The translations under genes were made by a program, and so were the position numbers. Below, one piece after another: positions 1-7,035 of a DNA stretch of 13,671 bases (its first letter is position 1; the number at the start of each line of letters is the position of its first letter). The notes below the pieces were generated by a model that did not search any database, had not been told where the DNA came from, and saw only the letters and a list, made by a program, of their open reading frames with translations. This stretch comes from an uncultured Lachnospiraceae bacterium (lineage in GTDB: Bacteria > Bacillota > Clostridia > Lachnospirales > Lachnospiraceae): positions 1 to 13,671 of the forward strand of contig CAMHCL010000033.1 in assembly GCA_946183625.1 (NCBI GenBank), written 5' to 3'.

Positions 1-1765
1 TCTATACACCGAAATCAAACAACTGAAGGATGGCAAGAGTATTGTCATGGATCCAACAACAGAGAGGCTTTATTATAAGAAAGTCCTCTCTGTTTTTAGT
101 GTTCCGGTTTATAGGTATCTGAGGGATAATCCACATAAGACAATTCCGGGTATCAAGGTATTCTGGAAGGAAGAGGGTGATCTGGTCGTTATTGAGGATA
201 TGATCCAGGGCACGACATTGGATGAGCTTCTTGATTCGGGAAAGGATTATAGAGGTAACCCTCTTGGCTTTGAAGAGAAGAAACGAATCTTATTGGAGAT
301 ATGTGATGGACTGGCTTTCCTTCATTCGGCGAAGCCTCCTATAATTCACAGGGACATCAAGGCGTCAAATGTAATGGTTGCGGATGACGGTAGTGTCAAG
401 ATTATTGATTATGATGCGGCGAAACAATACATCAGGGGAAAAGAAAAGGATACCGTGCTGATCGGTACCCAGGGTTCTGCTGCACCAGAGCAGTATGGTT
501 TTGCTCAGTCTGATGAAAGAACAGATATATATGGATTCGGAAAGCTTATTCAACGTGTCATGCCGGAATCACCACAGGCTATGAGGATAGCTGCAAAAGC
601 AACCAAGCTTCAGCCTGAACTGAGATATAATTCGGTTTCCCAGATGAGATTCCTCATTGATAAACTCTGGGATCCTGCCATTCCTGCATCTACAAGAAGT
701 AAGAATGCTGCAAAAAAAGTAGTCCATTCACTTGCATTCAAGATAGCAGTCCCTGTCCTTGCAGTGGCTATAATTCTGCTTACAGCCGGCTATATATTTA
801 ATAAATATTACTATCATGACATATACGTTAATGAGCCGGCGTACAAAGAAGGCGTTGCAGCCATGCAGTCAGAGGATTACGAAACTGCCATGAAGAAGTT
901 TAATATCTGTGGCAGGGATTATAAGGATGTTAAAACGCTTTATGAGACATGTCGGGTTGAGACTGTAAAGGATGGCCTCATTGCTGACTATGAGAAGGCA
1001 TTGGCTAAATACGAAAGCAACAGTTCCACCACAAATGCGGTGGCCGTTTTTGATGCTGCCAAGGTTTTGAAGAGCAATGGAGTAGATAAAGGAGAAGCCT
1101 ACGATACATTTTATGAGTCTTTAACTAATGAGATGGATGCTTGTTTTGATTCTGAAGATTATAATAAAGTTCGTTTAATAGCTGCTGCTCTGGAAACTCA
1201 GTCCGGTGAGGATATGTCATATATCAATGACGAGATTGAATATAGAAGAGGTATGAAGGCCTTTGAAGCTGGAGACTATGTTGAGTGCGTAGATACTTTG
1301 AAAAAAATAGATGATTATAAAGATTCCAAGGATAAAGTGGCTGAAGCGAAATACTTATATTGCAAGCAGACAATTAATGATCCTGACGAAAATACAAGAT
1401 ATTATTTGTTTGACCTGAACAGGGATGGTTATGCTGGAATTGATACGATGGTTCTTGAGATATGCAAGTGGAGAGCAAGTAAGATTTATATAACTAAGGC
1501 GAATTACCTGGAGACTAGTTTTACTATAACAGGCGGACCTTTGGCTGGAATGGAGGGGGATAGGACTACGACGGTCAGAGCGGAAATAGTAGCTTGGAAT
1601 GGCACAACATGGACCCAGGAATACCCGGCCGAGGTTTATAGTGATAAAAAGATTGTGTTCAATTTCGGTAAAATGTCCACCTTCCCGTCAAGTGGTTCCT
1701 TCACCTTAAATGTATATGATGGATATGGGAATCTGATAGGAAGCAAAGACGATACATTTAACTAA
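1..1765 (+). CDS. Membrane Ser/Thr protein kinase, 5'-partial
   Basis: The reading frame is open to the left edge, and the ATG at 47 has no Shine-Dalgarno sequence, so it is an internal Met and the true start lies outside the window. Numbering from that Met: the K11/K12 pair probably includes the ATP-binding Lys; the catalytic loop HRDIKASN is at 101-108 (D103, N108); the metal-binding motif reads DYD (121-123) instead of DFG; GTQGSAAPEQ (140-149) is the activation-segment end typical of bacterial PknB-like kinases; RYNS (193-196) closes a rather short C-lobe. One membrane helix follows at about 229-252. The outer part has two TPR-like units (about 266-300 and 400-437, each with a YKD motif), a D456-x-N-x-D-G461 loop that may bind calcium, and a beta-rich C-terminus. 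It probably phosphorylates cytoplasmic Ser/Thr in response to an envelope signal; substrate and signal are unknown. The stop lies 3 bp from the stop of the convergent helix-turn-helix gene. Confidence 0.85.
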   Translation, partial: LYTEIKQLKDGKSIVMDPTTERLYYKKVLSVFSVPVYRYLRDNPHKTIPGIKVFWKEEGDLVVIEDMIQGTTLDELLDSGKDYRGNPLGFEEKKRILLEICDGLAFLHSAKPPIIHRDIKASNVMVADDGSVKIIDYDAAKQYIRGKEKDTVLIGTQGSAAPEQYGFAQSDERTDIYGFGKLIQRVMPESPQAMRIAAKATKLQPELRYNSVSQMRFLIDKLWDPAIPASTRSKNAAKKVVHSLAFKIAVPVLAVAIILLTAGYIFNKYYYHDIYVNEPAYKEGVAAMQSEDYETAMKKFNICGRDYKDVKTLYETCRVETVKDGLIADYEKALAKYESNSSTTNAVAVFDAAKVLKSNGVDKGEAYDTFYESLTNEMDACFDSEDYNKVRLIAAALETQSGEDMSYINDEIEYRRGMKAFEAGDYVECVDTLKKIDDYKDSKDKVAEAKYLYCKQTINDPDENTRYYLFDLNRDGYAGIDTMVLEICKWRASKIYITKANYLETSFTITGGPLAGMEGDRTTTVRAEIVAWNGTTWTQEYPAEVYSDKKIVFNFGKMSTFPSSGSFTLNVYDGYGNLIGSKDDTFN

Positions 1766-1768
1766 TAA

Positions 1769-2203
1769 TTATGACAATACATCTTCATGGTATTTGTCCA
1801 GCAGAAGGTTGGTTTCTATAACTGTGATATGTTGATTGATAGCTACTGAGATGATGACATCGCGTTTCTTTTTTGGATACAGAACAGCGTACTCGCTGAG
1901 CTGAAGCAGGTTGCTGGTCTCTGGCAGAGTCAGACCGGCTCCAATGCAGAGCCTTAACAGTTTGTCACGACTTGGTTTACGCTTTTTCTTCATGATCTGA
2001 TAGTAGTAGGACTTCTCGATACCACTCAGGTCTATGAGTTTAGAGTCAGAGATATTTTTGAATTCAGGAAGTGAACGAAAATAATCGACAAAATCACCAT
2101 GAATCATGGATTTATCCATTTGTGACAGGAACTCATCTAGCTCTTTAGTGTTGTTCATATCAATTTGAATATTTTCAATTTTTTCAATGACATCTCGTTC
2201 CAT
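1769..2203 (-). CDS. Small helix-turn-helix protein, kinase-associated
   Basis: A 144-residue soluble protein with no membrane segment. The N-terminal 48 residues are acidic and helical. Residues about 49-103 look like an XRE/lambda-repressor-type helix-turn-helix, with SDSKLIDLSG and KSYYYQI as the likely helix pair followed by a basic KKKRKPSRDKLLRL stretch. The C-terminal section (about 104-144), with YPKKKRD, looks like a second small helical module. I recall similar proteins encoded next to Ser/Thr kinase genes in Lachnospiraceae, where they are annotated only as helix-turn-helix proteins. The convergent kinase gene fits that association. The ATG at 2203 has only a weak GGGATG-like ribosome site, and Met16 is an alternative start. 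DNA binding is inferred from the fold and has not been shown; the target could be the repeat-rich DNA just upstream of its own start. Confidence 0.75.
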   Translation of the reverse strand: MERDVIEKIENIQIDMNNTKELDEFLSQMDKSMIHGDFVDYFRSLPEFKNISDSKLIDLSGIEKSYYYQIMKKKRKPSRDKLLRLCIGAGLTLPETSNLLQLSEYAVLYPKKKRDVIISVAINQHITVIETNLLLDKYHEDVLS

Positions 2204-2281
2204 GATTTGACATCCCGTTGATTGTTACTTTATATTTTTGTATCCGATTTCGGTATGTTGGACACGAGAATAATGTAACAA

Positions 2282-2299
2282 AAATCGGGATTAAATCGG
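2282..2299. repeat. Direct repeat AAATCGG, one helical turn apart
   Basis: AAATCGG occurs at 2282-2288 and again at 2293-2299, an 11-bp period, with an inverted copy CCGATTT at 2244-2250. All three lie between the divergent helix-turn-helix gene and the YbhN-like gene. The spacing places the two direct copies on the same face of the helix, as in many operators. Function is inferred only; the motif is short and AT-rich, so chance is possible. Confidence 0.4.
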
Positions 2300-2315
2300 T
2301 GGGCAGTCTGCCCAC
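2299..2315. promoter_or_regulatory. Perfect 17-bp palindrome, operator or terminator
   Basis: GTGGGCAG-T-CTGCCCAC has 8-bp perfect arms around a single central base. It sits about 35 bp upstream of the TATAAT box before the YbhN-like gene and next to the AAATCGG repeats. As RNA on the plus strand it could also form a 7-bp stem with a GTC loop, followed by a T-rich but interrupted tract (2316-2338), so a plus-strand terminator is the main alternative. No plus-strand gene ends close upstream, which favours an operator. Confidence 0.5.
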
Positions 2316-2349
2316 TATTTTATTTATTTTATTATTTTGCTAAATAAGT

Positions 2350-2355
2350 TATAAT
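2350..2355 (+). promoter_or_regulatory. Candidate -10 box for ybhN-like/mnmA unit
   Basis: A consensus TATAAT lies 28 bp before the start codon, in the only intergenic space upstream of the YbhN-like and mnmA pair. No good -35 hexamer is found at 16-18 bp (the sequence there is T/A only), so the promoter may be activator dependent. A nearby alternative is TGT-TAAGAT at 2355-2363, an extended -10. Confidence 0.4.
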
Positions 2356-2383
2356 GTTAAGATAACAAAAATGAGGTAATACA

Positions 2384-3403
2384 ATGGACACCAAGGGCGA
2401 ACGTAAGAATTACATAGGAAATATAATTAAATGGGCTATGATCATCATAGCCCTTATTGTAGTTTATTTTTGGAAACAGGAGGACATAAATGCGGCATTT
2501 CGTGAAATGCGGCACCACCCGGCATGGGTTTCGATTCTATGTCTTCTAGCAACGCTGCTTCATTTTGCAACCGAGGGCCGAATTATCAGTAACATGACCA
2601 TGTATGAGGAACGCCAGATGACATGGTGGGAAGGTTTAAAATGTGGTTTATACTGTGCATTTTACAAGCTGATCTCACTTGGATCCCTCAGCGGTATTGC
2701 GGAGGTTTATTACATCTCAAAGCATGATATAGATCCGGGTAAGTCTAGTGGTATCGTGCTGGTGCAGTATGCATATCAGAAGCTCGGCGTAACGCTTATA
2801 GGTCTTATAAGTTTTATCGGACTCTATCTGGCAGGGATTGGTTCTATCATGGAATATGCAAAATGGTGCGTATTAGGAACGGTAGTTTCGCTCACCATCG
2901 TAACAATCCTGCTTATAGCCTCCGCATGGAAGAAATTCGCAGATTTCGGAGTTGCCGTGATTAATAAGATTTTGAAGAAGAAGCCTGAAAAGGCGAAGAA
3001 GCTTACTGATCAGATAATCCTGTTTAATGAATCGGGCAGATATTTCTTCCAGCATAAAACTTTATGTGTAAGAGTTACGCTGCTGAAGATGCTGAAGATG
3101 GCGCTGTGGTATTCTGTTGCGTCTATAGTTGTACATGCTACATTCCCTGAGACAAATGTACTCATACCGATAGCGCTTATGGCTGTATCCAACATGATAG
3201 GTGGAGTTATGGTGGCACCGGCCGGAGTTGGTACTTTGGAGTTTGTGGTATCACTCCTTTTTGTTCCGCTTTTTGGAACGACGGCGGCAACGGTTGTAAT
3301 TCTTTACAGATTTTATAGTATGGTGGTACCATTCTTTATAGGTGCGATAGTTTTCGCATTTGATAAGAAGAGGGAAAAGCCTGTTGAAAAGGCAGAGGAA
3401 TGA
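2384..3403 (+). CDS. YbhN/UPF0104-like flippase-domain membrane protein
   Basis: A 339-residue multi-pass inner-membrane protein. Hydrophobic segments are visible at about 13-30, 47-62, 84-105, 121-152 (probably two), 160-181, 235-251, 258-275 and 283-325 (two). The motif PAGVGTLE (279-286) and the SLSGIAEVYY element (101-110) match the lysylphosphatidylglycerol synthase transmembrane region/UPF0104 family (COG0392), the flippase-like half of MprF. There is no C-terminal aminoacyl-transferase domain, so it cannot make lysyl-PG by itself; it probably moves or recognises a lipid or lipid-linked saccharide. The charged C-terminus (KKREKPVEKAEE) is cytoplasmic. The start is supported by GAGG (2373-2376), 7 bp before ATG. 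The stop is 14 bp before mnmA, so the two are probably cotranscribed without an obvious functional link. Confidence 0.85.
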   Translation: MDTKGERKNYIGNIIKWAMIIIALIVVYFWKQEDINAAFREMRHHPAWVSILCLLATLLHFATEGRIISNMTMYEERQMTWWEGLKCGLYCAFYKLISLGSLSGIAEVYYISKHDIDPGKSSGIVLVQYAYQKLGVTLIGLISFIGLYLAGIGSIMEYAKWCVLGTVVSLTIVTILLIASAWKKFADFGVAVINKILKKKPEKAKKLTDQIILFNESGRYFFQHKTLCVRVTLLKMLKMALWYSVASIVVHATFPETNVLIPIALMAVSNMIGGVMVAPAGVGTLEFVVSLLFVPLFGTTAATVVILYRFYSMVVPFFIGAIVFAFDKKREKPVEKAEE

Positions 3404-3417
3404 TAGGAGTTGGATAG

Positions 3418-4491
3418 ATGCCAAAAGTTGTTGTAGGTATGTCCGGAGGTGTGGACAGTGCTGTAACTGCATATTTGCTTAAGATGGCTGGATATGATGT
3501 CATAGGTGTGACGCTTCGTACATGGCTCACTAGTGAGGGCAAGGACAGCAGATGCTGTGAGATAGATGATGCCCAGAAGGTGGCATGGAAGCTGGGAATT
3601 CCTTATTATGTGACCGACAGCAGATGCGAGTTTAATGACCTTGTTATTAAGCCTTTTATAGACAGTTATATAAATGGAATGACTCCGAATCCCTGTGTAG
3701 AGTGTAATCGATATATCAAGTGGGAGAAGATGCTGGCAACAGCTGACACCTATGGTGCTGAATATATCGCCACCGGTCACTATGCTTCTGTTGTAAAGCT
3801 GGATAATGGAAGGTATACGGTGAAGCAGGCTGAGCATATAGCTAAGGATCAGACTTACATGGTTTATAAGCTGACACAGGAACAGCTGAGCCGTACGCTT
3901 ATGCCTCTCGGCAAGCTTTCGAAGGATGAGGTTAGGAACATCGCTATAAAGGCTGGCCTGCCAGTTGCTGATAAGCCTGATTCTCAGGAGATATGTTTCG
4001 TGCCTGATGGTCATTATTCTGAATATATCGAAGAGAATTTTGATGGTCCGCTTCCGGAAGAAGGGAATTTTGTAGATGAGGATGGAAATGTACTTGGTAC
4101 TCACAAGGGCATTATCCACTATACAGTTGGTCAGCGAAAGGGCCTGGGCATTGCAATGGGGCATCCTGTATTCATCAAGTCCATAAATGCTGAAACGAAT
4201 GAGATTGTGCTTTCGTCAAATGAATCGCTTTTTACGGATAAGATTATCTGCAGCGGAGTGAATTTTATGAGTATAGAAACTCCGGAGGCTGGAGAAACTG
4301 TAAGAGCGAGAGTTAAGATCAGATATCATCATGATCCGGTTCCGGCGGATGTGGCTATCCTGGAAGATGGAAGGGTAGAGATTACATTTGACGAGAAGGT
4401 TCGTGCTGCTACCCCTGGACAGTCGGCAGTTTTCTATGATGATGATTCCTGTGTGATGGGTGGCGGAATTATCGTGAAGACGGGTGTTTAG
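3418..4491 (+). CDS. mnmA: tRNA-specific 2-thiouridylase MnmA
   Basis: A 357-residue enzyme that activates U34 of tRNA Lys, Glu and Gln with ATP and inserts sulfur to give 2-thiouridine. The PP-loop SGGVDS is at residues 9-14, the ATGHYA motif at 118-123, the tRNA-binding QTYMVYKL at 145-152 and TVGQRKGLGI at 236-245; length is normal for the family. C96 (NPCVECN) and C193 (EICFVPDG) correspond to the two catalytic cysteines of E. coli MnmA (C102 and C199). In addition, C93 sits where the E. coli enzyme has Asp99, making a C-x2-C pair as in one clade of MnmA proteins. AGGAG at 3405-3409, 8 bp before ATG, fixes the start. It lies 14 bp behind the YbhN-like gene and ahead of a strong terminator. 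Confidence 0.97.
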   Translation: MPKVVVGMSGGVDSAVTAYLLKMAGYDVIGVTLRTWLTSEGKDSRCCEIDDAQKVAWKLGIPYYVTDSRCEFNDLVIKPFIDSYINGMTPNPCVECNRYIKWEKMLATADTYGAEYIATGHYASVVKLDNGRYTVKQAEHIAKDQTYMVYKLTQEQLSRTLMPLGKLSKDEVRNIAIKAGLPVADKPDSQEICFVPDGHYSEYIEENFDGPLPEEGNFVDEDGNVLGTHKGIIHYTVGQRKGLGIAMGHPVFIKSINAETNEIVLSSNESLFTDKIICSGVNFMSIETPEAGETVRARVKIRYHHDPVPADVAILEDGRVEITFDEKVRAATPGQSAVFYDDDSCVMGGGIIVKTGV

Positions 4492-4507
4492 CCAGCTTTT
4501 CATTGTC

Positions 4508-4536
4508 TTGATAAAACGATATAAACATGATAAAAT
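4508..4536 (+). promoter_or_regulatory. Strong sigma-A-type promoter for putP
   Basis: TTGATA (4508-4513), a 17-bp spacer, then TAAAAT (4531-4536) preceded by TGA, an extended -10. The predicted start point is about 4542-4543, which falls inside the terminator hairpin that begins at 4539. It is the only good promoter before the symporter gene. Confidence 0.7.
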
Positions 4537-4538
4537 AG

Positions 4539-4583
4539 TCCTGTTTTTTGCGTTAACAATTTAACGTGAGAAACAGGATTTTT
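4539..4583 (+). terminator. Intrinsic terminator after mnmA, overlapping putP start
   Basis: An 18-bp stem: TCCTGTTT (4539-4546) pairs with AAACAGGA (4571-4578), CGTTAA (4551-4556) with TTAACG (4561-4566), and the four bases between pair with three G-U wobbles; the loop is CAAT. TTTTT (4579-4583) follows. It ends transcription from mnmA, and because the putP promoter lies just upstream it also forms the 5' end of the putP transcript. Confidence 0.85.
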
Positions 4584-4595
4584 AAATGAAGTAAT

Positions 4596-4600
4596 GGAGG
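4596..4600 (+). promoter_or_regulatory. Ribosome binding site that sets putP start
   Basis: GGAGG lies 8 bp before the ATG at 4609. An in-frame ATG at 4594 overlaps this site and has no ribosome site of its own, so translation should start at 4609. Confidence 0.85.
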
Positions 4601-4608
4601 ATAAGACA

Positions 4609-6153
4609 ATGACTACAGCGCAGATTGGTATAGTTGTTTCAGTCGTTATCTATCTGGCGGGTATGCTGGTAATCGGTTTCCTTGCATCACGTAAGACGAA
4701 GGATGTAGGAGACTTTTACCTCGGAGGACGTAAGCTGGGTCCTTTTGTAACTGCCATGAGTGCTGAGGCTTCAGATATGAGTTCATATCTGCTTATGGGT
4801 GTGCCGGGTCTGGCATATTTCTCAGGTATAGCTGACGCGGGATGGACTGCTATCGGACTTGCAGTTGGAACATATCTTAACTGGCTTTTCACAGCTAAGA
4901 GACTTAGAAATTATACAGCTAAGATAGAGGCAATCACACTGCCGGATTATTTCAAGAAGAGATTTAAGGATGAATCGAACATAACACTTCTTATAGGTGC
5001 TCTGGCTATCATAGTATTCTTCGTGCCTTACACCGCTTCAGGTTTCTCGGCATGCGGCAAGCTGTTCTCACAGCTTTTCGGAGTTAATTATCAGGTTGCT
5101 ATGGTTATAGCAGCAATCATCATTGTTGGATATACAACAACAGGTGGTTTCCTTGCAGCATCTACAACTGACTTTGTTCAGGCAATAGTAATGAGTATCG
5201 CACTTATTATCGTTCTTGTGTTCGGCATCGATAAGGCTGGCGGATTTGATGCTGTTATATCAAATGCAGACAGCCTTAAGGGTTATCTCGACATGAACGC
5301 TACATTTAACAATGCTACACAGTCGGCTGCCCCTTATGGATTATTTAATAAGATTACTATGTTCTGCTGGGGACTTGGATACTTCGGTATGCCACATATC
5401 TTACTTAGATTCATGGCTATCGAGAATCCTAACAAGCTGAAGCTTTCTCGTAGAGTTGCATCAGTATGGGTTGTAATCTCACTTGCTGTTGCTACATTCC
5501 TTGGAGTTGTAGGCCGTGCAGCAACAATATCAGGTGGACTTGAGAACCTTATAGAGGATCCAACATCTGCATCAAAGGCAGAGACACTTATCGTAGTGCT
5601 TTCTCACAATATAGCAGAGCATGGATTTGGATTCGCACTTGTTGCTGGTATCATCATCGCCGGAATCCTTGCATCAACAATGTCTACAGCAGATTCACAG
5701 CTTATCGCTGCTTCATCAGCTGTTTCAGAGAATATCATTCAGGATGCATTCAAGATCAAGCTGAGTGATACAGCAGCAATGCTTACAGCAAGACTTACAC
5801 TCGTTGTAGTTGGTGTACTTGGTGTTATCATTGCATGGGATCCAAGCAGTTCGGTATTTAATATTGTATCCTTCGCATGGGCAGGATTCGGTGCTGTATT
5901 CGGACCAGCAACACTTATGTCACTCTTCTGGAAGAGAACAAATAAGTGGGGCTGCATCGCTGGTATGATCTCGGGTGCTGTAATGGTATTTGTATGGAAA
6001 TATGCTGTGCGTCCACTGGGCGGAGCATGGGATCTGTACGAGCTTGCACCAGCATTCGCTGTAGCACTTATATTCATCTTCGTATTCAGCCTTCTTACTA
6101 GGGCGCCAGATGAAGATATCGTTAAGACATTTGACGAAGTTAAGGAAATGTAA
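4609..6153 (+). CDS. putP: Sodium/proline-type symporter (SSS family)
   Basis: A 514-residue secondary transporter of the sodium:solute symporter family, with about 13 hydrophobic segments starting at residues 5-25. PutP hallmarks are visible: DFYLGGRKLGPF (35-46), SAEASDMSSYLLMG (51-64) with D56 and S58 matching the sodium-site D55 and S57 of E. coli PutP, GYTTTGGFLAASTTD (174-188), and STMSTADSQL (356-365) with S359/T360 matching S340/T341. Proline is the best guess for the substrate, but pantothenate or another solute cannot be excluded from motifs alone. The start at 4609 is chosen over the ATG at 4594 because the latter overlaps the GGAGG site. The gene is monocistronic, flanked by terminators at 4539-4583 and 6169-6198. 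No proline catabolic genes are nearby, so uptake may serve osmotic or biosynthetic needs. Confidence 0.9.
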   Translation: MTTAQIGIVVSVVIYLAGMLVIGFLASRKTKDVGDFYLGGRKLGPFVTAMSAEASDMSSYLLMGVPGLAYFSGIADAGWTAIGLAVGTYLNWLFTAKRLRNYTAKIEAITLPDYFKKRFKDESNITLLIGALAIIVFFVPYTASGFSACGKLFSQLFGVNYQVAMVIAAIIIVGYTTTGGFLAASTTDFVQAIVMSIALIIVLVFGIDKAGGFDAVISNADSLKGYLDMNATFNNATQSAAPYGLFNKITMFCWGLGYFGMPHILLRFMAIENPNKLKLSRRVASVWVVISLAVATFLGVVGRAATISGGLENLIEDPTSASKAETLIVVLSHNIAEHGFGFALVAGIIIAGILASTMSTADSQLIAASSAVSENIIQDAFKIKLSDTAAMLTARLTLVVVGVLGVIIAWDPSSSVFNIVSFAWAGFGAVFGPATLMSLFWKRTNKWGCIAGMISGAVMVFVWKYAVRPLGGAWDLYELAPAFAVALIFIFVFSLLTRAPDEDIVKTFDEVKEM

Positions 6154-6168
6154 ATAAAGATTTTTAGT

Positions 6169-6198
6169 AGGACCTGGTCTTGTGCCAGGTCCTTTTTT
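6169..6198 (+). terminator. Intrinsic terminator after putP
   Basis: AGGACCTGG (6169-6177) pairs perfectly with CCAGGTCCT (6185-6193) around a 7-base loop, followed by T6 (6193-6198). It lies 15 bp after the symporter stop codon. Confidence 0.93.
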
Positions 6199-6220
6199 CG
6201 TATAGTACAGAGTATTTCTA

Positions 6221-6250
6221 ATGGCAGGGAGAATAGTCGTATGATATAAT
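6221..6250 (+). promoter_or_regulatory. Promoter for the lipoprotein gene
   Basis: TGA-TATAAT (6242-6250) is a consensus extended -10. ATGGCA (6221-6226) at 18-bp spacing matches four of six -35 positions. It lies between the putP terminator and the lipoprotein, with a predicted start near 6257, about 33 bases before the ATG. Confidence 0.65.
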
Positions 6251-6289
6251 TATTCTGCAGTTTCTAAATACTTGAGAGGATGGCGAGAT

Positions 6290-6937
6290 ATGTATAAGAG
6301 TAATTTTTTGAATAAGAAAACAGGGGCTTTGATACTTGTGTTAGCTGCGACTCTGTCATTAGCAGGTTGTGGAAAGAAGAAGACTGATGATGTAGTTCAA
6401 TACAACCCTGAAACTATAACAACAGTAAATGAGATAGTAGTAAATACAGAGGCCGCAACAGAAGCAGCAACAGAGGCACCTACAGAAGCTGCAACAGAGG
6501 CGCCTGCTTCAGGAGAAGGTGATTATTGGTTCGATTCTCCTAGAGGTGCCAGGTTCTATGTTCCGGCAGGCTTCAAGAATACATCAACAGAAGATACAGC
6601 TATAAAGTACGTGCATTCTTTCTACAATGAAAGCCTTGATGCCAGCATAGTTGTTATTGATACAATGATGTCAAGCATGCCGACTGATTTTGATGGGGCT
6701 TATGAGTCAGATAAATCTGCAAATGTAGATGTTGAACATGCGTCGCTTGATTATGATGTAAAACAGGATGATATGTATGCCATATCAGGTGTTTATCCAA
6801 GCGGTAGTTTATATTATATAAAGGCTAAGCAGGTTGGAGATAGATACGTTAGTATAAAGTTTGAGTATCCTAGTTCCAACAAGGATTCATGCGATCCTAT
6901 AGTTGAAAGCTTTACAAAGAATTTTGAGTATGAATAA
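6290..6937 (+). CDS. Secreted lipoprotein with TEA-repeat linker
   Basis: A 215-residue protein with a type II signal peptide: positive N-terminus (K3, K9, K10), hydrophobic core (12-23) and lipobox LAGC with the lipidated Cys at 27. A basic GKKKTDD stretch follows, then a disordered linker (residues 53-72) of five T-E-A units. The globular part (about 78-215) begins DYWFDSP and is probably an alpha/beta domain; I do not recognise its family. It should sit on the outer face of the membrane with the linker spanning wall material. AGAGGA (6275-6280), 9 bp upstream, supports the ATG at 6290; an in-frame TTG at 6272 lies before this site and is rejected. There is no terminator between it and the large surface-protein gene about 100 bp downstream, so partial cotranscription is possible. 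Confidence 0.8.
   Translation: MYKSNFLNKKTGALILVLAATLSLAGCGKKKTDDVVQYNPETITTVNEIVVNTEAATEAATEAPTEAATEAPASGEGDYWFDSPRGARFYVPAGFKNTSTEDTAIKYVHSFYNESLDASIVVIDTMMSSMPTDFDGAYESDKSANVDVEHASLDYDVKQDDMYAISGVYPSGSLYYIKAKQVGDRYVSIKFEYPSSNKDSCDPIVESFTKNFEYE
6446..6505 (+). repeat. TEA-coding repeat in lipoprotein linker
   Basis: Five units built on ACAGA(A/G)GC(N) code for Thr-Glu-Ala with interspersed Ala or Pro. This is low-complexity linker DNA that can change length by slippage. Confidence 0.7.
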
Positions 6938-7035
6938 GACTTTATATATGGTAAAATATAGGTGATTGGTATTTTGTTTGTAAGGGTGCTGTTGGTGGGG
7001 GCACATGCACCGGAAAGATTGTTTTGGGTGTGCTT

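Noticed and set aside
47..49. ATG at 47 as the start of the kinase
   Set aside because: The frame stays open to position 2 and there is no ribosome site; starting here would remove the front of the kinase N-lobe.
3313..4164. A 283-codon open frame on the minus strand across mnmA
   Set aside because: It lies opposite a clear mnmA gene, has no family resemblance and no ribosome site; it is a by-product of the coding strand's composition.
4594..4608. Five-residue N-terminal extension of the symporter
   Set aside because: This ATG overlaps the GGAGG site that serves the ATG at 4609.
6272..6289. TTG start for the lipoprotein
   Set aside because: It precedes the AGAGGA ribosome site, and the ATG at 6290 gives a standard lipoprotein signal.
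6958..7030. Riboswitch before the surface-protein gene
   Set aside because: I compared it by eye with the c-di-GMP class I core and found none of the conserved elements; only a 5-bp pairing is visible.
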